Shown piece by piece: positions 25,508-33,588 of a DNA stretch of 64,000 nt; positions within the stretch are counted from its first letter, which is position 1, and the number at the start of each line of letters is the position of its first letter. Both the position numbers and the translations under genes were made by a program. This DNA comes from Flagellimonas_B algarum. Its GTDB lineage: Bacteria > Bacteroidota > Bacteroidia > Flavobacteriales > Flavobacteriaceae. A model generated the notes under the pieces. That model was not told where the DNA came from. It ran no database searches and worked only from the letters and a program-made list of their open reading frames with translations. The stretch spans positions 62,001 through 126,000 of the forward strand of contig NZ_JBEVTG010000003.1 of assembly GCF_040513375.1 (NCBI RefSeq), read 5' to 3'.

Positions 25508-26887
25508 TTGAAAAAGACCGTTGTCATAAATGTGGTGGGTTTAAGCCCCCGACTGATCGGGGAACATACCCCCTTTATCAAAAGTTTCATGGACTCGGGT
25601 ACCCTGGCAACCGTCACTCCCGTTGTACCGGCAGTGACCTGTACGGCCCAGTCGACCTATTTGACCGGAACCCGACCTGCTACACACGGAATCGTCGGCA
25701 ACGGTTGGTATTTCAAAGACGAATGTGAGGTCAAATTCTGGCGGCAATCCAACAAACTGGTCACGGCCCCGAAACTTTGGGAGCAATTGAAATCCGAAGA
25801 TCCCGAATTCACTTGTGCCAACCATTTCTGGTGGTATAATATGTATTCAACGGTCGATTTCAGTGTGACCCCCCGGCCGAATTACTTGGCCGATGGTCGA
25901 AAGATCCCTGATGTCTATAGCCATCCTGCTGACCTTCGAACCCGCCTTCAAAACGAATTGGGGACTTTTCCGCTATTCAATTTTTGGGGGCCGAAGACAT
26001 CCATCGCCTCCAGCCGATGGATCGCCGATGCCGCGATGCTGACCGATACTTGGCACGATCCTACCCTGACCCTGATTTATCTGCCCCATCTCGATTATAA
26101 CATCCAACGCCATGGCGTTGATTTCAAGATAATCGCCAAAGATTTGAACGAAATCGATGAGGTGGTCGAAGGCCTGGTCACCTATTACCGTGAAAAGGAA
26201 ACCCAAGTCGTATTGCTATCGGAATACGGTATAACCGATGTAGATCGCCCCGTTCATTTGAATCGCGTTTTTCGGGAGCAGGGTTGGTTGGCCACCCGGG
26301 TTGAGCGTGGACTCGAATTATTGGACTGTGGAGCCAGTCAAGCCTTTGCCGTAGCCGATCATCAATTGGCCCATATTTACCTTAACGACAGATCGATTAT
26401 GGACGAGGTTATCGCCGTTTTACAAGCAACCCCTGGAGTCGAACAGGTATGGACGGCCTCCGAACTCGTCGAGCAGGGGCTCGCGCATTCCAGAAGTGGT
26501 GATATTGTAGTGGTCTCGGATAACCACTCTTGGTTCACCTATTATTTTTGGACGGATGATGCGAAGGCACCCGATTATGCCAGAATGGTCGACATCCACA
26601 AAAAACCCGGATACGATCCCGTTGAAATGTTCGTCGACCCGAAAGACCCGTTCGTAATGCCCAAGATCCTTTGGAAACTCCTTAAAAAGAAAATGGGATT
26701 TCGAACGGTGATGGATGTTATTCCCTTGCAGGCCGAATTGGTCAAGGGATCCCATGGGCGGATTCCCGATTCCACCGAAGATTATCCGGTGTTCATGACC
26801 GATGTCAAAGATATATTGGAATCCGAATGTATCGAGGCCACCGAAGTTTTTAGTAATTTGTTACGGATTTTGAACCGACCGACATGA
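25508..26887 (+). CDS. eboF: EboF, alkaline-phosphatase-fold (nucleotide pyrophosphatase-like) protein
   Basis: A 459-residue phosphodiesterase/phosphatase-fold protein. The nucleophile region is PAVTCTAQSTYLTGTRPATHG (about residues 38-58), in which a Thr is the likely nucleophile; other metal ligands are in LPHLDYNIQRHG, LLSEYGI and the late KGSHGR. No signal peptide is seen, so it should act in the cytoplasm. The start is a TTG immediately after the eboE stop; the next ATG would delete the first beta strand, so TTG is preferred. It overlaps the next gene by four bases. Confidence 0.88.
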   Translation: MKKTVVINVVGLSPRLIGEHTPFIKSFMDSGTLATVTPVVPAVTCTAQSTYLTGTRPATHGIVGNGWYFKDECEVKFWRQSNKLVTAPKLWEQLKSEDPEFTCANHFWWYNMYSTVDFSVTPRPNYLADGRKIPDVYSHPADLRTRLQNELGTFPLFNFWGPKTSIASSRWIADAAMLTDTWHDPTLTLIYLPHLDYNIQRHGVDFKIIAKDLNEIDEVVEGLVTYYREKETQVVLLSEYGITDVDRPVHLNRVFREQGWLATRVERGLELLDCGASQAFAVADHQLAHIYLNDRSIMDEVIAVLQATPGVEQVWTASELVEQGLAHSRSGDIVVVSDNHSWFTYYFWTDDAKAPDYARMVDIHKKPGYDPVEMFVDPKDPFVMPKILWKLLKKKMGFRTVMDVIPLQAELVKGSHGRIPDSTEDYPVFMTDVKDILESECIEATEVFSNLLRILNRPT

Positions 26888-27243
26888 ACAACTTCTTTAA
26901 AATATTAGGATTCGTTTTTGCAGCGCTGTTTATCTATGCGGCTGCCGTACAATACAATGATCCCGATGCCTACCGATGGTACGTTATTTACGGAATGGCG
27001 GCCTTGGCTTCCCTGCTCTTCGCACTCAACCGAATGAAATTGTTATGGGCCCTGTTCTTATTTGGGTTTTACCTTGGGATGGGCATTTACAATTGGCCCG
27101 AAAAATTCGAGGGTTTTACCATTGGTGAAGGCGATATTGTCAATATTGAAAGAGGTCGTGAGGCCTTTGGGATGTTGATCGCTGCACTGCTTATGGGTAT
27201 TTATGCCGTTCGCATTTGGAAGGGCCGTACCTCACAGGTCTAG
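26884..27243 (+). CDS. TMEM220-like small membrane protein coupled to the ebo cluster
   Basis: A 119-residue protein with four hydrophobic segments (about 5-25, 36-52, 56-74, 98-113) and the conserved AAVQYNDPDAYRW stretch after the first helix, the signature of the TMEM220 family of unknown function. Its ATG overlaps the eboF stop (ATGA), so it is the seventh gene of the operon. Its 3' end overlaps the convergent dnaX gene by 12 bases. It may be the membrane exit or an accessory for the ebo product, but that is inference from coupling. Confidence 0.8.
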   Translation: MNNFFKILGFVFAALFIYAAAVQYNDPDAYRWYVIYGMAALASLLFALNRMKLLWALFLFGFYLGMGIYNWPEKFEGFTIGEGDIVNIERGREAFGMLIAALLMGIYAVRIWKGRTSQV

Positions 27244-29031
27244 ATCGAATTCTTTACGTAGCAGTTCGATGGCCGGGTTTTTGGCCTTGAGTTTTTCGTA
27301 TTTTTCTTCAGGGGTAAACGCGAATTTTTGCGCAACGGTCTCATTCACCGTGACCGTTAAGGTTATGGCATAGTTCTGCAGTTTTTCCCTCAGATAGGTC
27401 AATAGACCGCCCTGACCCCGTTCAACTTCCTTTTTCATGGTGCTGTTGGGCAATTCGATCCAAATCGTATGGGCATCCTTAAGCTTCGGCGTATCCGTCT
27501 GAAGGTTGGAAGCCATGATCTTTTGCCCTTTTCCGTCGATCAGTGCCACATAGTCGTTCCAATGCTGTTGCATGCTGGCCAAATCAAAAGGCATTTCGGG
27601 TAATTGGGCCGCATCGGCTTGTTCTTTAACGGTATTCTTATGTTCTTTTCTTGTCTTCAGACTGGATATGGACAAGCCGGATACCCTTTTGTTCGATGGG
27701 TTCAATTCGATTTTTGGAAGTTCCCCAACGGTTTGGCCCGGGTCGACTTCCGATGATGGTGCTTCTTGGGTGGCCTGCGGTATTTCGGTATGGGGCTCCT
27801 TCTCCAAAGTCGGAACGGAAGCTTCATGAGGTGCTGTATCCGCCGGTTGGGGCGGTTGGGGGCTAACAGGTTCCGGAATGGAAGGAATTTGGGGAGAGAC
27901 CGGGGCGGCTTGTTCTCGAGGGGCCGCCTTGGAAACCCTCGCCGGGATTATGGCGTTAGCTTTTTTTTTTTCGACCTCGAATGAAATTGAGGCCATTTGC
28001 ATTAAGCAGAGTTCGACCAACAGGCGTTGGTTTTTACTGGCCTTATACTTCAAGTCTGCTTCATTGGCCAATTCCAAGGCTTGGAGCAAAAAGGCCTTTG
28101 ACGTCCTTTTTGATTGCTCAAGGTACTTCTGCCGCGCATCGGATCCGACTTCCAACAACGCCTGGGTTTTTTCGTGTTGGCAAACCATCAAATCGCGAAA
28201 ATGCGAAGCCAGGCCAATAACGAAATGATGGCCGTCAAAACCATTGGCCAGAATGGTATTGAACTGCAATAATAAATCAGGGATGGCCTGATCTAAGATA
28301 AAATCCGTCGCCTGAAAATAAGTATCGTAATCAAGAACGTTCAAATTTTCGGTTACGGCTTTTCGGGTAAGTTCCTTTCCTGAAAAACTGACGACCCGGT
28401 CGAAAATCGATAGGGCGTCCCTCATGGCACCATCTGCTTTTTGGGCAATGATATGCAATGCGCCTTCTTCGGCATTGACCCCCTGTTCGGTGGCGATATA
28501 TTTCAGATAACCTACGGCATCGGCAATGGTGATTCGTTTGAAATCGAAAATCTGGCAACGCGATAGGATCGTGGGTATGATCTTATGCTTTTCCGTGGTG
28601 GCCAAGATGAAAATCGCATGCTTTGGCGGTTCTTCCAAGGTCTTTAGAAACGCATTGAAGGCCGACTGCGATAGCATATGGACCTCATCGATGATGTACA
28701 CCTTGTATGATCCCACCTGGGGCGGAATGCGTACTTGGTCGATCAGGCTACGAATATCGTCAACGGAATTGTTCGAGGCCGCATCGAGTTCGAAAATATT
28801 GAAAGCGAAATCCTCATCGGCGGACTCCGAACCGGTCTGGTTGATTTTTTTGGCCAGAATGCGGGCGCAAGTCGTTTTTCCTACACCCCTTGGACCACAG
28901 AACAATAATGCCTGGGCCAGATGATCGTTCGATATTGCACTGGTCAAGGTATCCGTAATGGCCTTTTGGCCAACGACATCCTTGAAGGTCTGGGGCCTGT
29001 ATTTGCGTGCCGATACGATGAATGGTTCCAA
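27232..29031 (-). CDS. dnaX: DNA polymerase III subunit gamma/tau
   Basis: The 599-residue clamp-loader ATPase. AAA+ domain I carries Walker A CGPRGVGKTT (about 45-54), VYIIDEVHMLS and the SRC sensor in TILSRCQIF; the collar domain ends near residue 350, followed by a Pro-rich linker and the tau-specific C-terminal domain. Two oddities: the Cys4 zinc module between domain I strands is absent (replaced by NQTGSESADEDF), and an A11 run at 27961-27971 (codons 354-357) lies exactly at the end of the core, with TAA one codon away in the -1 frame and three codons away in the +1 frame. Slippage would produce a gamma-like protein of about 358 residues. Confidence 0.96.
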   Translation of the reverse strand: MEPFIVSARKYRPQTFKDVVGQKAITDTLTSAISNDHLAQALLFCGPRGVGKTTCARILAKKINQTGSESADEDFAFNIFELDAASNNSVDDIRSLIDQVRIPPQVGSYKVYIIDEVHMLSQSAFNAFLKTLEEPPKHAIFILATTEKHKIIPTILSRCQIFDFKRITIADAVGYLKYIATEQGVNAEEGALHIIAQKADGAMRDALSIFDRVVSFSGKELTRKAVTENLNVLDYDTYFQATDFILDQAIPDLLLQFNTILANGFDGHHFVIGLASHFRDLMVCQHEKTQALLEVGSDARQKYLEQSKRTSKAFLLQALELANEADLKYKASKNQRLLVELCLMQMASISFEVEKKKANAIIPARVSKAAPREQAAPVSPQIPSIPEPVSPQPPQPADTAPHEASVPTLEKEPHTEIPQATQEAPSSEVDPGQTVGELPKIELNPSNKRVSGLSISSLKTRKEHKNTVKEQADAAQLPEMPFDLASMQQHWNDYVALIDGKGQKIMASNLQTDTPKLKDAHTIWIELPNSTMKKEVERGQGGLLTYLREKLQNYAITLTVTVNETVAQKFAFTPEEKYEKLKAKNPAIELLRKEFDLDL

Positions 29032-29053
29032 CGGTATGCGAATTCGTGAACTA

Positions 29054-29061
29054 CAAATATA
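29054..29061 (-). promoter_or_regulatory. -7 element of the dnaX promoter
   Basis: On the minus strand TATATTTG matches TAnnTTTG exactly, 22 bases before the dnaX ATG. No TTTG stands at the ideal -33 distance. Confidence 0.55.
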
Positions 29062-29127
29062 AAAATAGGATGGCCCAAAGTGATTTTGACCTGGGCCGTA
29101 CTGTTATTTTTTATTAACAAAACAACC

Positions 29128-29135
29128 TACATTTG
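29128..29135 (+). promoter_or_regulatory. -7 element of the rnpB promoter
   Basis: TACATTTG matches TAnnTTTG and ends five bases before the predicted 5' end of RNase P RNA, so transcription should begin at or next to the mature 5' end. Confidence 0.6.
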
Positions 29136-29138
29136 CAC

Positions 29139-29450
29139 TTGCAGGCCACCTTATCGCTCTTTTCGTGAAAAGAGAGGAAAGTCCGGACACCACAGTGCGG
29201 TATAGCGGGTAACACCCGTCGCCCGATTTGATCGGGAAGGACCAGTGCAACAGAAAGCAAGTACAGTTCGGCTGTAGTGAAATCAGGTAAACTCTATACG
29301 GTGCAACGCCATGTAAACCGATGTTTGAGGGCGGCACGCCCGAATCGGAGGGTAGGCGGTTCGAACTTTTGGGTAACCAAAAGTCCAGATAAATGATAAG
29401 GATCCGTAGACCTCGGTCTTTCGGAACAGAATCCGGCTTATGGCCTGCTT
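29139..29450 (+). ncRNA. rnpB: RNase P RNA (bacterial class A)
   Basis: The universally conserved GAGGAAAGTCCGGAC core begins near 29174, with ACAGAAAGCAAGTACAG further on and AGAATCCGGCTTAT near the 3' end; the first and last of these form the P4-region signatures. GCAGGCCA at 29141-29148 pairs with TGGCCTGC at 29441-29448 to close helix P1. At about 310 bases it is a little short for class A. It is transcribed divergently from dnaX. Its 3' end touches the stop codon of convergent rsmD, so any terminator U-tract lies inside that coding sequence. Confidence 0.96.
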
Positions 29451-29984
29451 TTATTTTTTGAAAAAACTAAAGACGCTTCCCCCGTACTTTCGCGCTTCAT
29501 CAAAATAGGGATGGGTACTCAGGTCGGTTTGCTCCGCATGCTCGATGACCACCAACACCTCGGGGTCGGTAGCCCGTTGCAGCGTAAGATCGACCAGCTC
29601 CTCGAATTCCGCCAAGGACAACTTATAGGGCGGATCCGCAAAAATGAACTGCTGGTGTAGGTTGTTCTTTTTCAAATATCCAAAAACATTGGCTTTGACG
29701 ACTTTGATCGAAAATCCTAAGGTTTTCGAAGTCTTGCTGATAAACTGCACACAGTGCATGTTTTGATCGATAGCGGTAATGTCATCGGCACCCCGGGAAG
29801 CAAATTCATAGCTGATGTTCCCACTACCCGAGAAGAGGTCCAATACCGATAAGGAGGCGATATGAAGTCGGTTTTGAAGGATGTTGAACAGCCCTTCCTT
29901 GGCCATGTCGGTGGTCGGTCGAATGGGAAGTTTTTTCGGTGCTTGGATACGCCTTCCGCGATGGGTTCCTGAAATGATGCGCAT
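29451..29984 (-). CDS. rsmD: RsmD-family 16S rRNA guanine-N2 methyltransferase
   Basis: A 177-residue SAM-dependent methyltransferase. RIISGTHRGRRI at the N terminus, RPTTDMAKEGLFNIL, SAM-binding LDLFSGSGN (about 47-55) and the catalytic FADPPY (about 115-120) identify RsmD, which methylates G966 (E. coli numbering) of 16S rRNA. It follows the DUF3822 gene by four bases, a pairing I regard as typical of Bacteroidota, and runs into rnpB at its 3' end. Confidence 0.94.
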   Translation of the reverse strand: MRIISGTHRGRRIQAPKKLPIRPTTDMAKEGLFNILQNRLHIASLSVLDLFSGSGNISYEFASRGADDITAIDQNMHCVQFISKTSKTLGFSIKVVKANVFGYLKKNNLHQQFIFADPPYKLSLAEFEELVDLTLQRATDPEVLVVIEHAEQTDLSTHPYFDEARKYGGSVFSFFKK

Positions 29985-29988
29985 TTCG

Positions 29989-30816
29989 TCAGCCTAAAAG
30001 GGTCAAATCAATGGATCGCTCTGGGTCGATGCCCATATCGGTCAGGCCTTCATGGGGCATGAAAACCGCGACCTTTTTGATGTACTCATGGCAAATCGAA
30101 AAGTGCTCGTCGCCATCTTCAACCGCTCCGAAAAGGCGTAGCTTGATGGTTTCGGGATCCAATTGCAATTGTTCGTAAGTGAACAAGACATAATAAAGCA
30201 GGTCTTCTTTGGAGCCGAATTCGAATTGATTGTACAGCAATACCTTTTTTTGTTCAATGACGGCAAGGCTCATACTTCTGTTCGCAATATGGACATAGCA
30301 CACCGCCTTGTTGCTCGGTTTCTGTTTGAGCAGCAACTGGATCAAATTGGTACTTTGGTGTGAAAAATCAAAAGGGCCGAAGAGGTCGAACAGGTAGTTG
30401 TTGATGTTCGTAAAAGGAACATAGACACAGTTCATTTCGCAATTGGGGAGTTCATCAAAAACGATTTCATCACTCGCCAATAGTTTGGTGTTGAATTTCA
30501 GGTAATTGGGTAGTTCCTCTTTTTGGAACAGCGCGCGGGGTACCAGACAATAGAAATCATTGCAGTGGATTACGGAAACCGAGGCGTACTGCCCATCGGC
30601 CACCTTATGGGTCTCGAATTGGGCCTTGAGCTCTTTCAAGACCAAATAGGGGGTCGAAGCCGATTTGAAGGGGATGGTTTCCGATCGTTCGATCGTATTG
30701 CCGATCGTATCTATAATACAAAAAGAAAGTCCATTCAAGCTCACTTGAATGGACAGTTTCTTATACGGATGCGAAGCTGTCGCCCCTATCTCGGTATTAG
30801 TTGTCTTTTCTGTCAT
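29989..30816 (-). CDS. DUF3822 family protein
   Basis: A 275-residue protein with an actin-like/ASKHA-type strand pattern (SIQVSLNGLSFCIIDT near the N terminus, later CYVHIANRSMSLAVIEQKKVLLYNQFEF), consistent with DUF3822, a Bacteroidota family without a known activity. The frame extends to 30849, but the Met at 30816 (MTEKTTNTEIG) is preferred as it leaves a 20-base overlap with the upstream gene. It is the middle gene of an operon ending in rsmD. No signal peptide or membrane segment is seen. Confidence 0.8.
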   Translation of the reverse strand: MTEKTTNTEIGATASHPYKKLSIQVSLNGLSFCIIDTIGNTIERSETIPFKSASTPYLVLKELKAQFETHKVADGQYASVSVIHCNDFYCLVPRALFQKEELPNYLKFNTKLLASDEIVFDELPNCEMNCVYVPFTNINNYLFDLFGPFDFSHQSTNLIQLLLKQKPSNKAVCYVHIANRSMSLAVIEQKKVLLYNQFEFGSKEDLLYYVLFTYEQLQLDPETIKLRLFGAVEDGDEHFSICHEYIKKVAVFMPHEGLTDMGIDPERSIDLTLLG

Positions 30817-31444
30817 AAATTGGGGGCCAGTTCCCGTTGGTGCTGACATCGGTCATCGACCCGACCTTGATTTCGGTTCCATTGACCTCCTCAACACTAT
30901 TGCGTTCGTTCTCTTGGTCCAATAGGTCTTTAGGCTGGTCGGAAAGTACGACGTTCTTTTTCACCTTGGCCTCGAAAACTGGGGCATTATAACCTCCTTT
31001 GTTGATGATATCGGCCTTCATTTCGAATTTTTCGTTGTTCAGGGCGAACGGCACGTCCATCATGGATTTGTAACTGTCATCGTTCTTGAAGAGCGAATCC
31101 TTTACTTTTACCATACCCAAGGTATCGATGATCACCGTGTCGACCTGCAAGTCGATTTGGTATACTTTGTTGTATCTCATGAATGAAGAATCACGCTGCT
31201 GGGTGATGGTGTAATTGCCCGTATCGACGAATTTGATCAAACTCTCGAAATTGGCAGCGTATTTGCCATTTACCGATTTGTAAGCTTCTTGGGAATCCCG
31301 AATGTCCTTAAGCTTGGTAATAACCGCGGAAAATCGTTCTTGGCGTACTTTTTTGAATTCAATCGGTGCGTTGACGGATTGATAGATCAAATAGGCCAGT
31401 AGCCCGCAAACCAACCAGAGAACTATTTGTAAGATGGTCTTCAT
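30797..31444 (-). CDS. membrane-anchored protein of unknown function
   Basis: A 215-residue protein with one N-terminal transmembrane helix (about 5-23) and an extracytoplasmic remainder. Its early RDSQEAYKSVNGKYAANFESL region resembles the post-helix part of pilin-like (type II secretion pseudopilin) proteins, but the cleavage motif is missing and the resemblance may be superficial. The C-terminal third is charged and low in complexity. First gene of the operon with DUF3822 and rsmD; I do not recognise a named family. Confidence 0.65.
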   Translation of the reverse strand: MKTILQIVLWLVCGLLAYLIYQSVNAPIEFKKVRQERFSAVITKLKDIRDSQEAYKSVNGKYAANFESLIKFVDTGNYTITQQRDSSFMRYNKVYQIDLQVDTVIIDTLGMVKVKDSLFKNDDSYKSMMDVPFALNNEKFEMKADIINKGGYNAPVFEAKVKKNVVLSDQPKDLLDQENERNSVEEVNGTEIKVGSMTDVSTNGNWPPIYDRKDN

Positions 31445-31478
31445 TTTATAGGAGTTAATTAGAAATTGTGGTTATTCA

Positions 31479-31507
31479 CAAATCTACAATTTTTTTTGAA
31501 TCACAAA
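31479..31507 (-). promoter_or_regulatory. promoter of the DUF3822-rsmD operon
   Basis: On the minus strand TAGATTTG (31479-31486) matches TAnnTTTG; a TTTG (31504-31507) lies 17 bases further upstream. Start is expected near 31472. Confidence 0.5.
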
Positions 31508-31531
31508 AGTTTTTGACTTAAAAATGATGGC

Positions 31532-31539
31532 TATCTTTG
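31532..31539 (+). promoter_or_regulatory. -7 element of the RecD-like helicase gene
   Basis: TATCTTTG matches TAnnTTTG, with TTTG 16 bases upstream (31512-31515). The predicted start point (about 31544-31547) falls on the second ATG, so the mRNA would be leaderless or nearly so. Confidence 0.5.
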
Positions 31540-31546
31540 AATGCTT

Positions 31547-32986
31547 ATGAGCCATCCCGAAACCCCTGATTTTTATAGGATTTTACTCGAAAAGTTTCCT
31601 TTCGAACCCACTGAAATGCAGCGCTTCGCACTGCAGAAATTAGCGGGTTTCGCCACGGCCAAAAAAAGCGATAAAATCTTTTTGCTCAAGGGGTATGCCG
31701 GTACCGGAAAGACCACCTTGATCGGTGCCTTGGTGAAACATTTATGGCATATCAAGAAAAAAGCCGTGTTATTGGCCCCGACCGGCCGTGCGGCAAAAGT
31801 TATGACCGGGTATGCGTCGAGTACGGCCTTTACCATCCACAAAAAAATATACTTCCCCAAGAAGCAATCCGGGGGCGGGGTACAATTCGTTTTGGCCCCG
31901 AACAAGCATCGGCATACCTTGTTTATCGTAGACGAAGCCTCTATGATACCCGATGCCCCTGCCGATTCCAAGCTTTTCGAAAATGGGTCCTTGCTCGACG
32001 ATCTCATCTTTTATGTGAATTCAGGCTTTGGTTGCAAATTGGTGTTGATCGGTGATACGGCCCAATTGCCCCCAGTGCGTTTGGAACTGAGCCCTGCACT
32101 TGACGAAAATAAATTGGCGCTGAATTACAACAAGGAAGTCGAGACCATCGAATTGAACCAAGTCATGCGTCAGACCGAAAATTCGGGTATCCTACAAAAC
32201 GCTACCTTGATAAGGGAACAATTAAAGGCGGGTTTGTTCGATACCTTACAATTCCGGCTAAACCCTTTTAAGGACATCGTAAGACTGATCGATGGCCATG
32301 AGATCCAAGAAGCCATCGATGGGTCGTATTCCGAATTCGGCCGCGAGGAAACGGTGATCGTCGTACGCTCGAACAAGAGGGCCAATCTCTACAATAAGAA
32401 CATACGCGAACGCATCCTATTTTTGGAAAACACCATCGCCACCGGTGACTATATGATGGTGGTGAAGAACAACTATTTCTGGCTGCGACCGAATTCGGAG
32501 GCCGGGTTCATCGCCAATGGGGATATCATCGAGGTGTTGGAGTTGTTCGGCATCAAGGAACTGTATGGGTTTACCTTTGCCGAGGTCAAGGTGAAAATGG
32601 TCGATTACCCCGATCAAAAACCCTTTGAAACGGTTTTGCTGCTCGATACCATCGATGCCGAATCCCCTTCGCTATCCTATGAGGAAGGCAATCGGTTGTA
32701 TCAAGAGGTGGCCCAGGATTATGCCCATGAAAAATCGAACTACAAACGGTTTTTGGGGGTTAAGAACAACCGGTATTTCAATGCCCTGCAGGTGAAGTTT
32801 TCCTATGCGGTCACCTGCCATAAGTCACAAGGGGGGCAGTGGGAGCAGGTGTTCGTCGAACAGCCTTATTTGCCGAACGGTATCGACCGTGATTATTTGC
32901 GATGGTTGTATACCGCCGTTACCCGGGCCCGCAAAAAACTGTACCTGATCGGTTTCAAGAATGATTTTTTTCTTGATGGCGAATAG
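31547..32986 (+). CDS. RecD-like DNA helicase (AAA, UvrD C-terminal type)
   Basis: A 479-residue superfamily 1 helicase: Walker A KGYAGTGKTTLIGAL (about 48-62), APTGRAAKVM, Walker B LFIVDEASM, motif III IGDTAQLPPV, and the C-terminal VTCHKSQGGQWEQV and YTAVTRARKKLYL. It is shorter than RecD2 proteins and lacks their N-terminal extension, and no recBC genes are nearby. An ATG at 31541 is in frame, but the promoter position favours 31547. Probable role: DNA unwinding in repair or replication; the exact pathway is not known. Confidence 0.9.
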   Translation: MSHPETPDFYRILLEKFPFEPTEMQRFALQKLAGFATAKKSDKIFLLKGYAGTGKTTLIGALVKHLWHIKKKAVLLAPTGRAAKVMTGYASSTAFTIHKKIYFPKKQSGGGVQFVLAPNKHRHTLFIVDEASMIPDAPADSKLFENGSLLDDLIFYVNSGFGCKLVLIGDTAQLPPVRLELSPALDENKLALNYNKEVETIELNQVMRQTENSGILQNATLIREQLKAGLFDTLQFRLNPFKDIVRLIDGHEIQEAIDGSYSEFGREETVIVVRSNKRANLYNKNIRERILFLENTIATGDYMMVVKNNYFWLRPNSEAGFIANGDIIEVLELFGIKELYGFTFAEVKVKMVDYPDQKPFETVLLLDTIDAESPSLSYEEGNRLYQEVAQDYAHEKSNYKRFLGVKNNRYFNALQVKFSYAVTCHKSQGGQWEQVFVEQPYLPNGIDRDYLRWLYTAVTRARKKLYLIGFKNDFFLDGE

Positions 32987-33010
32987 GCTAATTTCGTAGA
33001 AAGCATTGGC

Positions 33011-33577
33011 ATGACTCCAGAGACGGTACTCAGTATTTTTTTAGGTGTGGGCTTGGCGGCCTCGGCCGGTTTCAGGGTTTTCTTGCCGCTTTTCGCACTG
33101 AGTTTGGCGGCTTATTTCGACGTTTGGGAACTCAATGAAAGCTGGCAATGGATCGGTAGTTTGGCGGCGGTATTGACCCTAGGGATTGCCACATTGGTCG
33201 AAATATTCGCCTATTTCATTCCATGGGTCGATAATGCACTCGATACCATCGCCTTGCCGTTGGCAGCAATCGCAGGAACCGCCGTGATGGTTTCGACCAT
33301 TGCGGATTTAGATCCGGTCATCACTTGGTCGTTGGCCATTATTGCGGGCGGGGGCACGGCCTCGGCCATCAAAGGGGCCAATGCGGCCGGCAGGTTGACC
33401 TCGACGGCGACCACGGGCGGGGTGGCCAATCCGGTCGTAGCAACCGTTGAAACAGGCACGGCTGTAGCCGTTACCACTGCATCCATATTCGCTCCAATTC
33501 TCGCTGCCGTTTTGGTCATCGTTATTCTTATCGTTATTTTTAGGATCTATCGTAGATTGCGACCTAAACGAGATTAA
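33011..33577 (+). CDS. DUF4126 family membrane protein
   Basis: A 188-residue hydrophobic protein with about five predicted membrane segments and Ala/Gly/Thr-rich loops. The N-terminal ASAGFRVFLPLFALS and central WVDNALDTIALPLAAIAGT match DUF4126, a family of unknown function. It lies 24 bases downstream of the helicase gene and 11 bases upstream of kdsB, so it may be cotranscribed with either. No catalytic residues can be suggested. Confidence 0.82.
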   Translation: MTPETVLSIFLGVGLAASAGFRVFLPLFALSLAAYFDVWELNESWQWIGSLAAVLTLGIATLVEIFAYFIPWVDNALDTIALPLAAIAGTAVMVSTIADLDPVITWSLAIIAGGGTASAIKGANAAGRLTSTATTGGVANPVVATVETGTAVAVTTASIFAPILAAVLVIVILIVIFRIYRRLRPKRD

Positions 33578-33588
33578 AATCGAATTCC

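Noticed and set aside
27961..27971. Homopolymer in dnaX as a sequencing error
   Set aside because: The frame is continuous on both sides with good DnaX similarity before and a tau-like tail after, so A11 gives the correct frame.
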